DNA from: Candidatus Viadribacter manganicus
GTDB lineage: Bacteria; Pseudomonadota; Alphaproteobacteria; Caulobacterales; Aquidulcibacteraceae
Assembly: GCF_001679665.1 (NCBI RefSeq)
Contig: NZ_CP013244.1
Span: 3,046,980 to 3,110,979, forward strand
Length of the DNA stretch: 64,000 bases
Reading direction: 5' to 3'
Positions 26,225-34,862 of the stretch are shown here, piece by piece; position 1 is the first letter of the stretch, and every line of letters starts with the position of its first letter. Below the pieces are notes generated by a model. The model was not told the DNA's origin, searched no databases, and worked only from the letters and a program-made list of their open reading frames with translations. A program made the translations under genes and the position numbers.

Positions 26225-26283
26225 GACCATTGGTCTGCTATCTCTGGATTGCACCCCGCACTGCACCCGCTACGCTACGACTC

Positions 26284-27702
26284 ATGCGCGCCATCTTTTC
26301 GGCCATTGCCGTATTTACTCTTGCAGCTCCCGCGCTTGCGCAATCGCGCCTGCCGTCCGAGGGGTTCGCTGATCTGAATGACCGGCTCTCACCCGCGGTG
26401 GTGAACATTGCGACCAGCCAGCGCGTGCGCGGTGTTGATGATTTGCCGCGCTTTCCGCCCGGCTCACCGATGGAGCGCTTGAACGAAGGTTTGGGCGAGG
26501 GCGGTGCGCAGATCACCTCGCTCGGCTCGGGCTTTATCATTTCGCCGGACGGCGTCGTCGTCACCAACAATCATGTCATCGAATCCGCCGACGCGATCGA
26601 AGTCATCCTGCAAAACGGCCAACGTCTCGAAGCAACCGTCGTCGGCCGCGATCCCGCCACCGACATCGCCGTGCTCCGCGTGCACGCGCGCGCGCCGCTC
26701 CCGCATGTCGATATGGGCGATAGCGACACCGCGCGCGTCGGCGACATCGTGCTCGCGATCGGCAACCCGTTCGGCCTTGGTGGTTCGCTCAGCGTCGGCG
26801 TCGTCAGCGCCCGCAATCGCAACATCGACGCTGGTCGCTATGACGACTTCATCCAAACCGACGCCGCCATCAATCGCGGCAATTCCGGTGGTCCGCTCTT
26901 CAACACCGATGGCGAAGTCATTGGCGTCAACACCGCCATCGTCTCGCCCACGGGCGGCAGCGTCGGCGTCGGCTTTGCGACCCCGACCTCAATCGTGCGT
27001 CCGGTTGTCGATCAAATCATCCGCTATGGCGAGACGCGCCGTGGCTGGCTCGGGGTTCGCCTCGCGAACCTGTCGCGCGCCGCCGCCGATCGCGCCGGAT
27101 ACGAAGGCTCAAGCGGCGCTGTGGTGACACGCATCACTGCAAATGGCCCCGCCGCCGACGCTGGCCTTCGTCCGGGTGATGTTGTCACGCGCTTCAATGG
27201 CCGTGACGTCGCCGATAGCCGCGCGCTGACCCGCATGGTTGGCGAAGCGCAAGTCGGGACCAGCGTGACGATCGACATCGTCCGCGATGGCCGCCGCATG
27301 CAGATCACCGTGAATATCGAGCGTCTCGAAGAAACCCAAGGCGGCGCGCGCGTTGCTGGCGGAGAAGAGGGCGGCGCAGCTTCCCCGCGCAGCGATGGCG
27401 GCCCGCGCGGTGGACGCATTTTCGGCATCGCGCTCTCAGAGCTGGACGCCAGTCTGCGCGAAGAATTCCAGATCGAACCCAACGTACAGGGCCTCGTCGT
27501 TCTCGATGTCGATGTCGGCGCGCAAAATGAAGGCGTGCTGCGTCCAGGCGATGTGATCGAAGCCATTGGCCCGCAAGCGACCGACACGGTCGCCGCCGCC
27601 CGCGCCATCGCCGGTCGCGCCGCCATCGGCGAGCACGCCATCGTTGTGCGCATCAATCGCGACGGCGCCGTGACCTATCGGCGCTTGCAGGCGCGCAGCT
27701 AA
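26284..27702 (+). CDS. degP: DegP/HtrA-type periplasmic serine protease
   Basis: The 472-residue protein has a signal peptide (MRAIFSAIAVFTLAAPALAQ) and a trypsin-like domain. The triad is His in VVTNNHVIE, Asp in DPATDIAVLRV and Ser in RGNSGGPLFN. Two PDZ domains follow (about residues 255-340 and 380-465). A Gly/Arg-rich linker between them (GGEEGGAASPRSDGGPRGG) is less usual. It degrades or refolds misfolded periplasmic proteins. Its place after hflKC is conserved in alphaproteobacteria and suggests joint envelope quality control. Confidence 0.95.
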   Translation: MRAIFSAIAVFTLAAPALAQSRLPSEGFADLNDRLSPAVVNIATSQRVRGVDDLPRFPPGSPMERLNEGLGEGGAQITSLGSGFIISPDGVVVTNNHVIESADAIEVILQNGQRLEATVVGRDPATDIAVLRVHARAPLPHVDMGDSDTARVGDIVLAIGNPFGLGGSLSVGVVSARNRNIDAGRYDDFIQTDAAINRGNSGGPLFNTDGEVIGVNTAIVSPTGGSVGVGFATPTSIVRPVVDQIIRYGETRRGWLGVRLANLSRAAADRAGYEGSSGAVVTRITANGPAADAGLRPGDVVTRFNGRDVADSRALTRMVGEAQVGTSVTIDIVRDGRRMQITVNIERLEETQGGARVAGGEEGGAASPRSDGGPRGGRIFGIALSELDASLREEFQIEPNVQGLVVLDVDVGAQNEGVLRPGDVIEAIGPQATDTVAAARAIAGRAAIGEHAIVVRINRDGAVTYRRLQARS

Positions 27703-28340
27703 AGAAGCGAACGGACCTCTGAGAGCGAGGTCACGACGATCGCTTTCGCGCGCATTTCGTCTGTTGGCGGCAACAAATCCGGCGCCATCACCGTCATGCA
27801 GCCTGCTGCGTGCGCTGAACTCACGCCGGCGTAGGAATCTTCGAGCGCCAGCACCATTTCTGGCGCAGCCCCCAGCAGCTTCGACGCATGCAGATAGGGC
27901 TCCGGGTGCGGCTTGCCCTCCACCACATCTTGCCGTGTCACTACGGCGCGAAAGCGCGGTGTCAGTGCGTGTGCCGCGAAGTGTCTTTCCACCCAAGGCC
28001 GGCGCGATGACGTCGCCAATCCGAACGGCAATTCAAGCGCTTCCAGCGTGTCCATCAGCTCCAGCGCGCCGGGCTTCAGCGGCGCAACGCGGTCGCCGAC
28101 ATGAGCGCGCGTCAGCGTTATGAATCGCTCCAGCGGAAAATCCTCGCCGTAATAGCTCTTGAGTTGCAGATCGTTCGCCTCGCGATGCATGCCGACGAGC
28201 GAAAGAAACTGCGCTTCCGTCATCGTCACGCCGATCTCGCCGCACGCCGCGAAGTGCGCGTCTTTCACCAAAGCTTCTGAATCGATCAGCGTGCCGTCGA
28301 GATCGAACACGACAGCGTGCGGCTTACGCGGCAGTTTCAA
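27699..28340 (-). CDS. HAD family phosphatase (beta-phosphoglucomutase-like)
   Basis: The 213-residue HAD subfamily IA enzyme has motif I in VVFDLDGTLIDSE, a helical cap, motif II in LATSSRRPW, the motif III Lys in EGKPHPEPYLHA and motif IV in LALEDSYAGVSSAHAAG. It resembles phosphoglucomutase-like and small sugar-phosphate phosphatases; the substrate is unknown. It starts with TTG directly after the stop of the upstream lipoprotein gene, with GGAG as ribosome site, and forms an operon with serB. Its stop overlaps that of degP. Confidence 0.87.
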   Translation of the reverse strand: MKLPRKPHAVVFDLDGTLIDSEALVKDAHFAACGEIGVTMTEAQFLSLVGMHREANDLQLKSYYGEDFPLERFITLTRAHVGDRVAPLKPGALELMDTLEALELPFGLATSSRRPWVERHFAAHALTPRFRAVVTRQDVVEGKPHPEPYLHASKLLGAAPEMVLALEDSYAGVSSAHAAGCMTVMAPDLLPPTDEMRAKAIVVTSLSEVRSLL

Positions 28341-29126
28341 TTAGGGCTCCAGATAGTCCGAGCAGGGCGGAAGGGGCTGATCTGGCGCATATAGGCCGTC
28401 GGCGCCGTGCGCGTAAGTGCGGCGATATGAGCATGTCTCATCGTGCGCCCACACCAGATCCGCTTCGGTCAGCGGCGCGGCCTCAAGCGAGTCCGCCGTC
28501 CGCGTCACCCGTCCTGGAAAAGATCCTGCCGCCGTTTCCAGCATGATCCGCGGTGCGCCTTCGGTAACGCCTTCATCTAGGCTGATGCGCGTCACGAACG
28601 CGTACTGGTCGTGGCAGGCGCCGGCGCGTTGCTGTTCATCTTGTTCATCGAAGCACGCGCGCACCATCGAGGAAGCGCTGAGCGGCATACGCACTGCTTC
28701 GTTCGTGGCGCCGCCGCTGACTGCATATAGCGCAAGCTGGCTCATTTCGCCGCCGCCGCCGGAATACATCTGATGCGTCGTCCGCACGACGCCGACGAGC
28801 ACGCTATCGTCACTGTTGCGGATGATTTGCGGCCAGACGTCCCAATCGACGTTATCGTCGACATCGCCGATCATGATCGTGCCTGCGGCCTGATCGCCGC
28901 GCATGACGACCACGCTGCCTTCAGGCGTTTGCAGGCACCAAGTCCCGTCGCTCGTGCACCAGTTCGCGCCGTTTTGTGTCAGCGCCTCCATCCGGTTGCC
29001 CGCTCGGTCCGCAACCGGCAGTGTTACGCCCGGCAAGGACGGCTCAGCCGTATTCGCTTGTTCGGGCGCTGGCGGCGGCGTGCATGCGCAAGCCAGCAAA
29101 GCTGCCGCAATCATCAAACGTTTCAT
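28341..29126 (-). CDS. Putative lipoprotein, unknown
   Basis: The 261-residue product has a lipoprotein signal (MKRLMIAAALLACAC, lipobox near residue 15) and a Pro/Glu/Ala linker. A beta-rich domain follows with several Trp and paired Cys (NWCTSDGTWCLQTPEG; RACFDEQDEQQRAGACHDQY; TCSYRRTY). The even number of Cys suggests disulfides in the periplasm. I recognise no family. It overlaps serB by 4 nt (ATGA) and abuts the HAD gene, so all three are one operon. Confidence 0.75.
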   Translation of the reverse strand: MKRLMIAAALLACACTPPPAPEQANTAEPSLPGVTLPVADRAGNRMEALTQNGANWCTSDGTWCLQTPEGSVVVMRGDQAAGTIMIGDVDDNVDWDVWPQIIRNSDDSVLVGVVRTTHQMYSGGGGEMSQLALYAVSGGATNEAVRMPLSASSMVRACFDEQDEQQRAGACHDQYAFVTRISLDEGVTEGAPRIMLETAAGSFPGRVTRTADSLEAAPLTEADLVWAHDETCSYRRTYAHGADGLYAPDQPLPPCSDYLEP

Positions 29127-30016
29127 TGAACGAACTCTCCCCGGCGATAGCCCTGGAAGAATAGCGCTGCTTCCAGGCTCGTATAATCGATCTTCGCGTC
29201 CGCTTCGGCCGCAACCAATGGCTTTGCGCGATAGGCAATGCCAAGGCCTGCCGCCTTGATCATGTCGAGATCATTGGCGCCGTCGCCGATCGCCAATACG
29301 TCCTTATCGTTCAAGCGCAATGCCGCCCCTTCCGCACGCATGGCGTCGAGCTTGGCCTTGCGGCCAAGGATCGGCTCTTGCACCACGCCGGTCAGCGCCG
29401 TGCCATCGTCCATCAAGACATTGGCGCGATTGGCTTGAAAGCCGGCCGCATCCGCGACGCGCGATGTAAAAAACGTGAACCCGCCAGACACCAGCACGCA
29501 GCGCGCGCCATGCGCCGACATGGTTCTTACGAACGTCGCTGCCCCTGGATTCAAGCGCACGCGCTGGTCATAGGTTTTTTGCAGTGCATCTAGCGCCAAG
29601 CCTTTGAGCTTGCCGACACGCTCGCGCAGCGCCGGTTCAAAATCCAATTCGCCGCGCATGGCGCGCTCGGTGATGGCCGCAATCTCCGCCTTTATGCCTG
29701 CGAAGTCCGCCAGCTCATCGAGACATTCTACGTTGATGATTGTCGAATCCATGTCGGCGATGAGAAGTTTCTTGCGTCGCCCCTCAACCGGCGTCAGCGC
29801 CCAATCTACCGGCAGCTCCGCCACCGCCGCCGCTGCCTCCTGGCGCAATTCGCCGTCGACGCTCTCGTAGATCCACTGCGCGCTTTCCCAACCGGAGAGC
29901 ACCTCCGGCGGCGCAAGCTTCCGGTTCAACGCCACGCGCCCCAGCATGAGCAGCGCCTCGCGATAGGCAGGCTTATCCTCAGGCGAGGCGACAAAGACGA
30001 GGGCGTGTGCGGTCAT
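29123..30016 (-). CDS. serB: Phosphoserine phosphatase
   Basis: SerB removes phosphate from O-phospho-L-serine, the last step of serine synthesis. The 297-residue product has an N-terminal regulatory-type domain (residues 1-80). The HAD core follows, with motif I LLIADMDSTIINVECLDEL (nucleophile Asp in DMDST), RVGKLKGL, motif II VLVSGGFTFF and motif IV AIGDGANDLDM. It is divergent from miaA with 66 nt between starts. The serB-miaA neighbourhood is conserved among alphaproteobacteria. Confidence 0.95.
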   Translation of the reverse strand: MTAHALVFVASPEDKPAYREALLMLGRVALNRKLAPPEVLSGWESAQWIYESVDGELRQEAAAAVAELPVDWALTPVEGRRKKLLIADMDSTIINVECLDELADFAGIKAEIAAITERAMRGELDFEPALRERVGKLKGLALDALQKTYDQRVRLNPGAATFVRTMSAHGARCVLVSGGFTFFTSRVADAAGFQANRANVLMDDGTALTGVVQEPILGRKAKLDAMRAEGAALRLNDKDVLAIGDGANDLDMIKAAGLGIAYRAKPLVAAEADAKIDYTSLEAALFFQGYRRGEFVQ

Positions 30017-30082
30017 CGAATTCCGTGCAGTTGCGCTTCTACCCTCTAGGGCAGGGGCGGCGCATGCGCTACTGCACCAATC

Positions 30083-30997
30083 ATGAAGCCTGCGCTCCTG
30101 ATCATGGGCCCGACCGCCAGCGGCAAGTCCGCTTTGGCGCTTGCCTTGGCTGAGCGTATCGGTGGCGAAATTATCAACGCCGATAGCATGCAGGTCTATC
30201 GCGACTTCCGTATCCTGACGGCGCGTCCGTCATGCGAAGAAGAGGCGCAAGCTCCGCATCACCTTTACGGGCATGTCGATGCCGCCGAGCGTTATTCCGC
30301 CGGCCGCTGGCTAAGCGATGCACTCGAGAAAATCGCATGGATCCGCGCGCGCAACAAGATCCCGATTATTGCCGGTGGCACCGGTCTCTATTTCAAGGGC
30401 CTCACCCAAGGCTTAGCCGAAATGCCGGCCGTCGATCCTGACTTGCGCGCTGCACTCATTGCGCGCGCCGAGTCCGAAGGCGCGGCGACACTCCATGCAG
30501 AACTCGCCGCGCTCGATCTGCAAACAGCCGCGCGGCTTGAACCGAACGATGCGCCGCGCATCATTCGCGCACTGGAAGTCATCGAAACCACAGGTGAGAG
30601 CATCACGTCTTTCCAAGCCAACACCAAGCCTGCCTTAGCCGCAGGCGCGTGGCGTGGCCTTGCGCTGACGCCGGAGCGCGCCACGCTATATGCCTCGATC
30701 AACACGCGCTTTGAAAATATGTTGGAGCAGGGCGCCCTCGATGAAGTGCGCGCCTTCGCCGCTCGCGCGCTCGATCCAACCTTGCCTGCAATCAAAGCGC
30801 ACGGGGCGCCGGCGCTCGGCGCTTATTTGCGCGGCGAGACACCGCTCGCGGAAGCCACCGAGATTGGTCAGCGCGACACCCGCCGCTACGCCAAGCGCCA
30901 ATTTACCTGGATTGCAAACCAAATGCCCGATTGGCCACGTGTCAGCGAGCTCAACCTCACGCATCGCGTGGATCGGGCGCTGGCGCTGCTCGGCTGA
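30083..30997 (+). CDS. miaA: tRNA dimethylallyltransferase
   Basis: MiaA adds a dimethylallyl group to N6 of A37 in tRNAs reading UNN codons. The 304-residue product has the P-loop MGPTASGKSALALALAE, the DSMQVYRDFRI switch region, AGGTGLYFKGL, and the C-terminal RRYAKRQFTW motif that contacts tRNA. Length is normal for the family. The ATG start is directly before the P-loop. Confidence 0.96.
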   Translation: MKPALLIMGPTASGKSALALALAERIGGEIINADSMQVYRDFRILTARPSCEEEAQAPHHLYGHVDAAERYSAGRWLSDALEKIAWIRARNKIPIIAGGTGLYFKGLTQGLAEMPAVDPDLRAALIARAESEGAATLHAELAALDLQTAARLEPNDAPRIIRALEVIETTGESITSFQANTKPALAAGAWRGLALTPERATLYASINTRFENMLEQGALDEVRAFAARALDPTLPAIKAHGAPALGAYLRGETPLAEATEIGQRDTRRYAKRQFTWIANQMPDWPRVSELNLTHRVDRALALLG

Positions 30998-31080
30998 GGT
31001 GGCCCAAAATGCAAATCGCCGTTGACCGCCCACATAAGCGCCGCATCTTACTTCCATAGATCCCGGGTTGGAGTTTCGTC

Positions 31081-31599
31081 ATGATTTCAAGCCGCGTGTT
31101 CTTCGGGGCGCTGATCGCCTTTTTCGTCATCTCGTGCGCGCAAGCGCCAGCTGAGACCCAAGCTGTGTCCCAATCCGCTGCAAGCAATGTTGAAATCCGT
31201 CTGACCCGCGGTGCGTGCTACGGGTTTTGTCCCGATTACACCGTCACCATCAACGGCGCTGGCCAAGTGAACTACGAAGGCCGCGGCCACGTCGCTGTCG
31301 TTGGCGCGCGCAGCGCATCTATCGCGCCTGCGGATGTCGCGCGTCTCGTCACGCGCTTCGATGACATCGAATTCGATCAGCTGCGCGACTCCTATCGCGC
31401 GCCGGTGTCCGATTTGCCGACCTATACACTGACGCTCACGCGCAACGGTCACAGCAAAACCATTTTGGATCGCGGCGGCCCCGGTGTTGGCCTGCCTGCC
31501 GCTGTGCGCGAACTTTACGCTGAAATTGATCGCGTCGCGGGAACCGCGCAGTGGGTATTGCGCGATGGTCAACCTGTGCGCGACCCACCGCAGCCCTGA
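31081..31599 (+). CDS. DUF6438 family lipoprotein
   Basis: The 172-residue protein has a lipoprotein signal (lipobox VISC near residue 20). The DUF6438 core follows: RLTRGACYGFCPDYTVTI, then GQVNYEGRGHVAVVG. The CxxxC pair in ACYGFC may form a disulfide. Members occur widely in Bacteroidetes and Proteobacteria with no assigned function. It stands alone after miaA. Confidence 0.8.
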   Translation: MISSRVFFGALIAFFVISCAQAPAETQAVSQSAASNVEIRLTRGACYGFCPDYTVTINGAGQVNYEGRGHVAVVGARSASIAPADVARLVTRFDDIEFDQLRDSYRAPVSDLPTYTLTLTRNGHSKTILDRGGPGVGLPAAVRELYAEIDRVAGTAQWVLRDGQPVRDPPQP

Positions 31600-31658
31600 G
31601 GCTTCCCACGGCGGCGCGCGGCGCTTAATCTGCCGCCATGAAACGCTCGGGGGGGATC

Positions 31659-32597
31659 ATGACTAAGTTTCGTGTCGCGGCGGCCCTCGCTCTGGCGCTT
31701 TTGCTCACAGCGCCTGCCGCCGCGCAGAACCTTTCCTTGCGCGCGCCGCAATGGGCGCAAGCCATGCTTTCTGCCGATGTGACGCCGACGACCGGCGGCC
31801 GCGCGATGATCTCCGCTGAGGGCATCGACACAGCCGTGCGTGTCACCATTTCATCGCCGAACGGTGGTGTCGGACGCGTCATCCGCTACGATCTGCGTGG
31901 TGAGGAGGGTGTCATCGCGCTCCGCCGATTCACTGGCCATCCCTCCACCGGTTGGTGGCTCTGGGGCGGGGACGCACCTCGTGTCACGCCGGTCACTTCG
32001 GCTCAACGCGGCGATATCGCGACGCTCGTGCGCGCCGTGATGGGCGTCTCAGGCTCACTCGGCGGCGACACCGAAGACGCCTGCGGCAACGGTGAGCGTG
32101 CTTACATTGAAATCTCATCTGGCGGCCGCGCCACTAGCCTTGCACGCAATTGCCTCGCCACCACCGATCCTGGCGGGCGCCTTGCGCTTCGTCTTTCCGA
32201 ACTCGCCGGATCGCGCACCGAAGAAGAGCTCGCGCGTGCTGGCGTCAGTGAATTGCTCGACGCCGACCGCGCCTTCAATACCATGGCGCAAGCCGAAGGC
32301 GTCGCGGCCGCGTTCAACGCCTACGCTTCGGAAGATGCGTTGCTGCTCACCAGCACAGAAACCGTCACGGGCCGCCCCGGCGTCGCGGCGCGCTTTCAAA
32401 ATTGGCCGGCAACTGATCGCCTTGAACGCACGCCGCAAACCGGCCGTGTCTCCGCGCGCGGCGATATGGGCTGGACCTGGGGCGTCTCGACCACCGTAGG
32501 CGCGGACGGTGTGCGCACCGCTGGCCGCTATATGACTGTCTGGACGCGCGACTATGAAGGCAATTGGCGCTATTCGTTCGACGCCGCCATCAAGTAG
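31659..32597 (+). CDS. Exported protein with C-terminal SnoaL/DUF4440-like domain
   Basis: The 312-residue protein has a signal peptide ending AAAQ near residue 21. An unassigned N-terminal domain covers about 25-190. A C-terminal NTF2-like domain follows, with DADRAFNTMAQAEGVAAAF, ALLLTSTETVTGRPG and TAGRYMTVWTRDYEGNWRY. This pattern is typical of DUF4440/SnoaL proteins, which bind small molecules or act as ketosteroid-isomerase-like enzymes. The start at 31659 follows a GGGGGG ribosome site; 31638 is also possible. Substrate unknown. Confidence 0.75.
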   Translation: MTKFRVAAALALALLLTAPAAAQNLSLRAPQWAQAMLSADVTPTTGGRAMISAEGIDTAVRVTISSPNGGVGRVIRYDLRGEEGVIALRRFTGHPSTGWWLWGGDAPRVTPVTSAQRGDIATLVRAVMGVSGSLGGDTEDACGNGERAYIEISSGGRATSLARNCLATTDPGGRLALRLSELAGSRTEEELARAGVSELLDADRAFNTMAQAEGVAAAFNAYASEDALLLTSTETVTGRPGVAARFQNWPATDRLERTPQTGRVSARGDMGWTWGVSTTVGADGVRTAGRYMTVWTRDYEGNWRYSFDAAIK

Positions 32598-32600
32598 CGC

Positions 32601-33137
32601 TCAGCCTGAAAAGCCGCCGTCCGCCAAAAATTGCAGCTCTTCAACTGTGCTCTTGCGGCCGAGCACCGCGTTGCGGTGCGGAAAGCGTCCGAAGCGCGCG
32701 ATGACGTCGCGATGCAGGATCGCAAATTTCAGATATTCCGCATCGCCCAAATTCGTGAACAACGTCACGCAATGCTCTTGTTGCGCCAAGTCTTCGGCGT
32801 GCTCGAACGGCAAATAGAAGAAGATCCGCATCGCCGAATCGGTTGCCGCATCGAAGCCGCGTTCGAGTGCGCGCGTTGCCATTGCTTGCGCCAAACCATC
32901 GGTCGCAAAAGCGTGTGGTGACTTTCGGAAGATGTTGCGCGGGATCTGGTCCAGCAGGATTAGCAACGCGAGTGCGCCCTCCGCGTCCCTCTCCCAGGCC
33001 GAAAGCTCGCCGCGCGCCGCGGCGTGGTGCTCCGCCTCGAAGCCACGGCAGCGGCCATCGAATGTCTCGTCCTTGACGAACCAGAATTTCGGCCCCGCAT
33101 CCCGCCAGAACCGCACGATCTCGCTTGCTGTAGCCAT
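32601..33137 (-). CDS. DUF924 family protein
   Basis: The 178-residue cytosolic protein matches DUF924: an opening EIVRFWRDAGPKFWF, then LALLILLDQIPRNIFR, RIFFYLPFEHAEDL and the ending FGRFPHRNAVLGR. The fold is an all-helical, TPR-like bundle; the function is not established. It lies 3 nt from the convergent upstream stop and is divergent from ilvC with 65 nt between starts. Confidence 0.9.
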   Translation of the reverse strand: MATASEIVRFWRDAGPKFWFVKDETFDGRCRGFEAEHHAAARGELSAWERDAEGALALLILLDQIPRNIFRKSPHAFATDGLAQAMATRALERGFDAATDSAMRIFFYLPFEHAEDLAQQEHCVTLFTNLGDAEYLKFAILHRDVIARFGRFPHRNAVLGRKSTVEELQFLADGGFSG

Positions 33138-33202
33138 AACCTGCTCCTCTTTGCCTATCTGTGGCGCAGGCGCTAGAGACGCAAGCAGAACAAAGGAAAC
33201 CC

Positions 33203-34180
33203 ATGCGCGTCCTCTATGAACGCGACGCTGACGCGTCTCTCATTAAAGCCCGAAAGGTGGCCGTTATCGGCTATGGCGCTCAGGGTCACGCGCATGCGCT
33301 GAACCTTCGTGACAGCGGCGTCGATGTGTCGGTCGCGCTTCACGCCGGCGCGCGCCGCGCCGAACAGGCGAGGGTGGAGGGGTTCGCGCCCATCACAGTC
33401 ATGCACGCCGCGCAGACTGCCGATGTGCTCGTCATGTGTGCGCCAGATGAGGTGATGCCCGATCTCTACGACGCTGAAATCGCTCCGCACCTGCGCCCCG
33501 GGCAGGCGCTGATGTTCGTTCACGGCTTTGCGTATCACTACGGCTTCATCAAACCGCCCGCTGACGTCAACGTCGTCATGGTCGCTCCCAAAGGCCCCGG
33601 AAAGGCTTTACGTGAAGCCTTTACGCGCGGCGGCGGCTTGCCCGCCATTGTCGCCATCGCCCAGGACACAGGTGGCGGAGAAGCGCTTGCGTATTCATAT
33701 GGCGCTGCGATCGGCTGCGGCCGCGCCGGCATGATCCCATCGAGCTTCAAGATCGAAACCGAAGGCGATCTTTACTGCGAGCAAGTCGTGCTCTGCGGTG
33801 GTCTCACGCATCTCATCCGCACTGCGTGGGAAGTGCAGGTCGAAGCCGGCACGCCGCCAGAGCTCGCTTACTTCGATTGTCTGCACGAAGTGAAACTGCT
33901 CTCCGATCTCATCCACGAGCGCGGTATTGCCGGCATGCATCTCGCCATCTCCAACACTGCCGAGTACGGCGAATACGTAACCGGCCCTCGCATCATCGAC
34001 GCTCATGTCAAAGACGCTATGCGTGCTGCGTTGGCGGACGTTCAAAGCGGCAAGTTCGCAAACCAATGGATGGCCGAGCACAGAGCAGGCGGACCCAATC
34101 TCGCAAAGCTCCGTGAAGCGGCCGCCGTGCATCCAATCGAAGAAGCTGGCCGCGCCGTTCGCGCGCTCTTGGACAAATGA
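33203..34180 (+). CDS. ilvC: Divergent class I ketol-acid reductoisomerase
   Basis: KARI converts acetolactate to dihydroxyisovalerate in valine, leucine and isoleucine synthesis. The 325-residue product keeps His107, Lys130, Asp189, Glu193, Glu229 and Ser250 of the active site. Asp225 replaces the usual Glu in the FECLHE metal motif. The cofactor loop is HAGARR (residues 47-52), where canonical enzymes have an Arg and phosphate-binding Ser/Thr. ilvB and ilvH are not adjacent, although the position after serB-miaA is conserved in alphaproteobacteria. It may be the sole KARI or a paralogue with altered cofactor use. Confidence 0.85.
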   Translation: MRVLYERDADASLIKARKVAVIGYGAQGHAHALNLRDSGVDVSVALHAGARRAEQARVEGFAPITVMHAAQTADVLVMCAPDEVMPDLYDAEIAPHLRPGQALMFVHGFAYHYGFIKPPADVNVVMVAPKGPGKALREAFTRGGGLPAIVAIAQDTGGGEALAYSYGAAIGCGRAGMIPSSFKIETEGDLYCEQVVLCGGLTHLIRTAWEVQVEAGTPPELAYFDCLHEVKLLSDLIHERGIAGMHLAISNTAEYGEYVTGPRIIDAHVKDAMRAALADVQSGKFANQWMAEHRAGGPNLAKLREAAAVHPIEEAGRAVRALLDK

Positions 34181-34184
34181 AACT

Positions 34185-34223
34185 CCGTCATCTCGGTGGC
34201 GCCGCGCACGTCCAGGATGACGG
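34185..34223. repeat. REP-like inverted repeat
   Basis: CCGTCATC and GATGACGG form perfect 8-bp arms around a 23-nt GC-rich spacer, 5 nt after the ilvC stop. It resembles the family of the palindrome at 26195-26224 (shared GATGAC end) and may terminate ilvC transcription. Confidence 0.5.
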
Positions 34224-34241
34224 ATATCGCGACCGCCAAGC

Positions 34242-34787
34242 TCAGTCCGCGTCCCGCATGCAAACATCGGCAGCATCCAGCAGCGCCGCCACCCGTGCCG
34301 CGGCTTCCGGCGCCTTGTCCGCCTCAAAGTGAAGCGCGCCGCGCGGCGTGACGACGACATACTCAGGCGTGAGGATGATGGTCAGCTTCGCCTTTCTTCT
34401 TTGCTTGTCTTCCGTCAGTTCGATGTTGAGGGAAGTGAGGGTGGCAAGCTGAGGCGTGACCGTTGGGCAAAGCTCGACTCTGCGCGTGGAGATGTCCGGC
34501 CCCGTAGGCCCCATGTCGCCGACGATCAGTGTGCCTTGTGACGGCGAAGCTGCGCTCGGATCGGAAACGCTAAAGACTGTCCAAAAGCTGCCGCGAAATT
34601 CATCGCCGATCACCCCCACAACAATAGCGGCATCCGCCTGTTCGAACGCCCAACTGATTTTGTAAGCGCGCGTCGTGGCGTCAAACGATTCCCACGAGCT
34701 TAAGTCATCGGCGACATACGCTGGTGTCGGTGGCGCCTTAGCGGCGCATGCTGTGAGAAACAGCGCTGCTAGTGCGGCGCACTGCAT
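34242..34787 (-). CDS. Putative lipoprotein, unknown
   Basis: The 181-residue protein has a short lipoprotein signal ([14 protein letters not shown], lipobox LTAC), then a beta-rich domain with a single conserved-looking Cys pair (ELCPTVTP and DVCMRDAD at the end). No family recognised. Start 34787 is fixed by the lipobox; the open frame extends 19 codons further. It is divergent from purT. Confidence 0.68.
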   Translation of the reverse strand: MQCAALAALFLTACAAKAPPTPAYVADDLSSWESFDATTRAYKISWAFEQADAAIVVGVIGDEFRGSFWTVFSVSDPSAASPSQGTLIVGDMGPTGPDISTRRVELCPTVTPQLATLTSLNIELTEDKQRRKAKLTIILTPEYVVVTPRGALHFEADKAPEAAARVAALLDAADVCMRDAD

Positions 34788-34862
34788 ATTCGCCCCCGAT
34801 TGTCTGACCGACCTTACAACGCTACAGCGTGCGGGGCTCAACACATTCAGGTTATCCCACTC

